Positions 63,054-64,000 of a stretch of DNA of 64,000 nt are shown in pieces. The DNA is taken from positions 62,001-126,000 of the forward strand of contig NZ_JAJGAK010000005.1 of NCBI RefSeq assembly GCF_020866925.1, read 5' to 3'. The notes below the pieces were generated by a model. It was not told the DNA's origin. It did not search any database and saw only the letters and a list, made by a program, of their open reading frames with translations. The position numbers and the translations under genes were made by a program. Positions within the stretch are counted from its first letter, which is position 1. Every line of letters begins with the position of its first letter. Source of the DNA: Noviluteimonas lactosilytica (GTDB lineage Bacteria > Pseudomonadota > Gammaproteobacteria > Xanthomonadales > Xanthomonadaceae).

Positions 63054-64000
63054 TTACCAATGGAAGACGTCGTTGAACAACGCCAGCCCCATCAGGCCGA
63101 CCAGCAGCGCCAGGCCCACGTATTGCCCGGCAGCCATCGTACGCTCGCTCAACGGACTGCCCTTGACCAACTCAATAAGGTAATACAGCAGGTGTCCCCC
63201 ATCCAAGAGCGGGATGGGCAGCAGGTTGAGGATCGCCAGTGAGATCGACAGGATGGCCAGGAAGTTCAGGAACCAGGCGAATCCGAGTTGCGCGGTCGCG
63301 TTCGCGGCGCGCGCGGTGGTGATCGGTCCCGAAACGTACTTCAGCGACGCGTTGCCGGTGACCATGCGGCCGATGAAGCCGACCGTGTCGTGCGCCTTCT
63401 GCCACGTTTCGCGCACGGCCATCGGGACCGCCTCGAGCGGGCCGAAGCGGCGCACCGCGTCGAACGGCGGCGGCTGGCCGCCGGCGCGCGAAGCGATGCC
63501 GAGGATCGCGCGCTCGCTGCCGTCCTCCTGCCGCTGCAGCACGGGCGTCAGCGGCAACGCGAGGCGGTTGGTCTTGCCGTCGGTCGTGCGTTCCACTTCG
63601 ATCATGCCGGGCTCGCCGCGTTGCGCGAGCGCCTTCACGGCAGGGGCGATGTCGGTGAAGTCGGCGACAGGCTGGCCGTCGACCGCGATGATGCGATCGC
63701 CCACGGCGAGCACGCCGTAGGCCGGCGAGCCTTCCACGATGTTGTCGATGATCGGCGCCTGCAGGCGATGGCGTGCGACCAGGCCGACGGTGTCGGCGGC
63801 GCGCAGTTCGTCGAAATCGGCGGGGAGCTTGCCCATGTCCAGCTCGCGCGTGCGCATCTCGCCGTCGCGCGTGCGCACTTGCACCGGGACGCGCGCGCGA
63901 TCCAGGCCCGCGACTGCGAGCGCGAACTGCACGTCGGTCCACGTCGGCGTTTCGCGATCGCCGATCTTCAGCACTTCGTCGCCTGCGTGCAGGCCCGCTT
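63054..64000 (-). CDS. rseP: Site-2 protease RseP, C-terminal part (runs off the right edge)
   Basis: About 315 C-terminal residues are visible. Two PDZ domains are present (AGLHAGDEVLKIGDR; IVEGSPAYGVLAVGDRIIAV), then the intramembrane segment with the third zinc ligand, LLPIPLLDGGHLLYYLIELV, and the last helix QYVGLALLVGLMGLALFNDV. The HExxH helix is beyond the edge. RseP cleaves anti-sigma factors such as RseA in envelope stress. It is followed by bamA 85 bp later, the conserved order. Confidence 0.95.
   Translation of the reverse strand, partial: AGLHAGDEVLKIGDRETPTWTDVQFALAVAGLDRARVPVQVRTRDGEMRTRELDMGKLPADFDELRAADTVGLVARHRLQAPIIDNIVEGSPAYGVLAVGDRIIAVDGQPVADFTDIAPAVKALAQRGEPGMIEVERTTDGKTNRLALPLTPVLQRQEDGSERAILGIASRAGGQPPPFDAVRRFGPLEAVPMAVRETWQKAHDTVGFIGRMVTGNASLKYVSGPITTARAANATAQLGFAWFLNFLAILSISLAILNLLPIPLLDGGHLLYYLIELVKGSPLSERTMAAGQYVGLALLVGLMGLALFNDVFHW

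Noticed and set aside
59501-63076. Very long open frame (over 1100 codons) on the plus strand opposite lpxD and bamA
   Set aside because: It is antisense to two certain genes, has the Arg/Ala/His-rich composition of GC-rich shadow frames, and shows no recognisable domain.
1-64000. tRNA, rRNA or riboswitch genes
   Set aside because: No cloverleaf, rRNA signature or known riboswitch core was recognised by eye; a covariance-model scan would be needed to be sure.

Overview
This 64 kb window looks like chromosomal DNA of a high-GC gammaproteobacterium in the Xanthomonadaceae, most likely a Lysobacter-like genus. The evidence is uniformly GC-rich codon use, the lipid A/outer-membrane block (rseP, bamA, lpxD, fabZ, lpxA, lpxB, rnhB) near dnaE and accA, the leuS-lptE-holA-nadD-rsfS-rlmH run, and the maf-rng-yhdP-tldD-darP-pmbA run. 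I found no rRNA or tRNA genes, no insertion sequence, no CRISPR array and no phage genes. Both ends cut a gene: an M13 peptidase at the left and rseP at the right.

Layout. 0-4 kb: two tandem M13 metallopeptidases and an exported PD40 beta-propeller protein. 4.1-6 kb: a LytS/AlgZ-type histidine kinase with a LytTR response regulator. 6-10.6 kb (minus): YhhQ queuosine-precursor transporter, DUF502 membrane protein, a Ser/Thr kinase fused to an FGE-like domain, and a YbbN thioredoxin-TPR protein. 10.6-15.1 kb: a DUF998 membrane protein and a minimal chaperone-usher fimbrial operon. 15.2-17.2 kb (minus): ABC ATPase, ABC permease and SemiSWEET. 17.3-23.3 kb (plus): housekeeping run leuS to rlmH. 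23.5-25.6 kb: small unknowns, a TonB-family protein and a SIMPL-domain protein. 25.7-35.3 kb (plus, with darP antisense): maf, rng, yhdP, tldD, pmbA. 35.9-43.7 kb (minus): an eight-gene probable operon (accA, TPR protein, tilS, xseB, ispA, CHASE2 protein, M48 protease, DUF4870 protein) ending at a strong terminator. 43.9-47.6 kb (plus): secreted GH31 glycosidase and a secreted PPC/ricin-lectin protein. 47.6-51.1 kb: dnaE. 51.3-56.3 kb: accessory module with a YkvA-like protein, two related winged-helix regulators and a haloperoxidase-family protein. 56.3-64 kb (minus): rnhB, lpxB, lpxA, fabZ, lpxD, bamA, rseP.

How the genes work together. The right end builds lipid A and the outer membrane: LpxA/D/B make the disaccharide, FabZ feeds acyl chains, AccA makes malonyl-CoA, LptE and BamA handle LPS and porin insertion, and RseP belongs to envelope-stress proteolysis. 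The middle blocks are replication, translation and RNA-processing housekeeping. Accessory genes (GH31/lectin, haloperoxidase module, fimbriae, extracellular peptidases) sit as insertions between conserved genes.

The most notable non-genic signal is two families of dispersed repeats. One is a roughly 55-60 bp perfect palindrome (four copies) whose inner stem bases change in compensating pairs between copies. The other is a long inverted repeat made of tandem GGGAAAC heptamers (three copies plus one half copy) whose arms are predicted G-quadruplex motifs on opposite strands. One arm of the second family has become the C-terminal coding end of darP.
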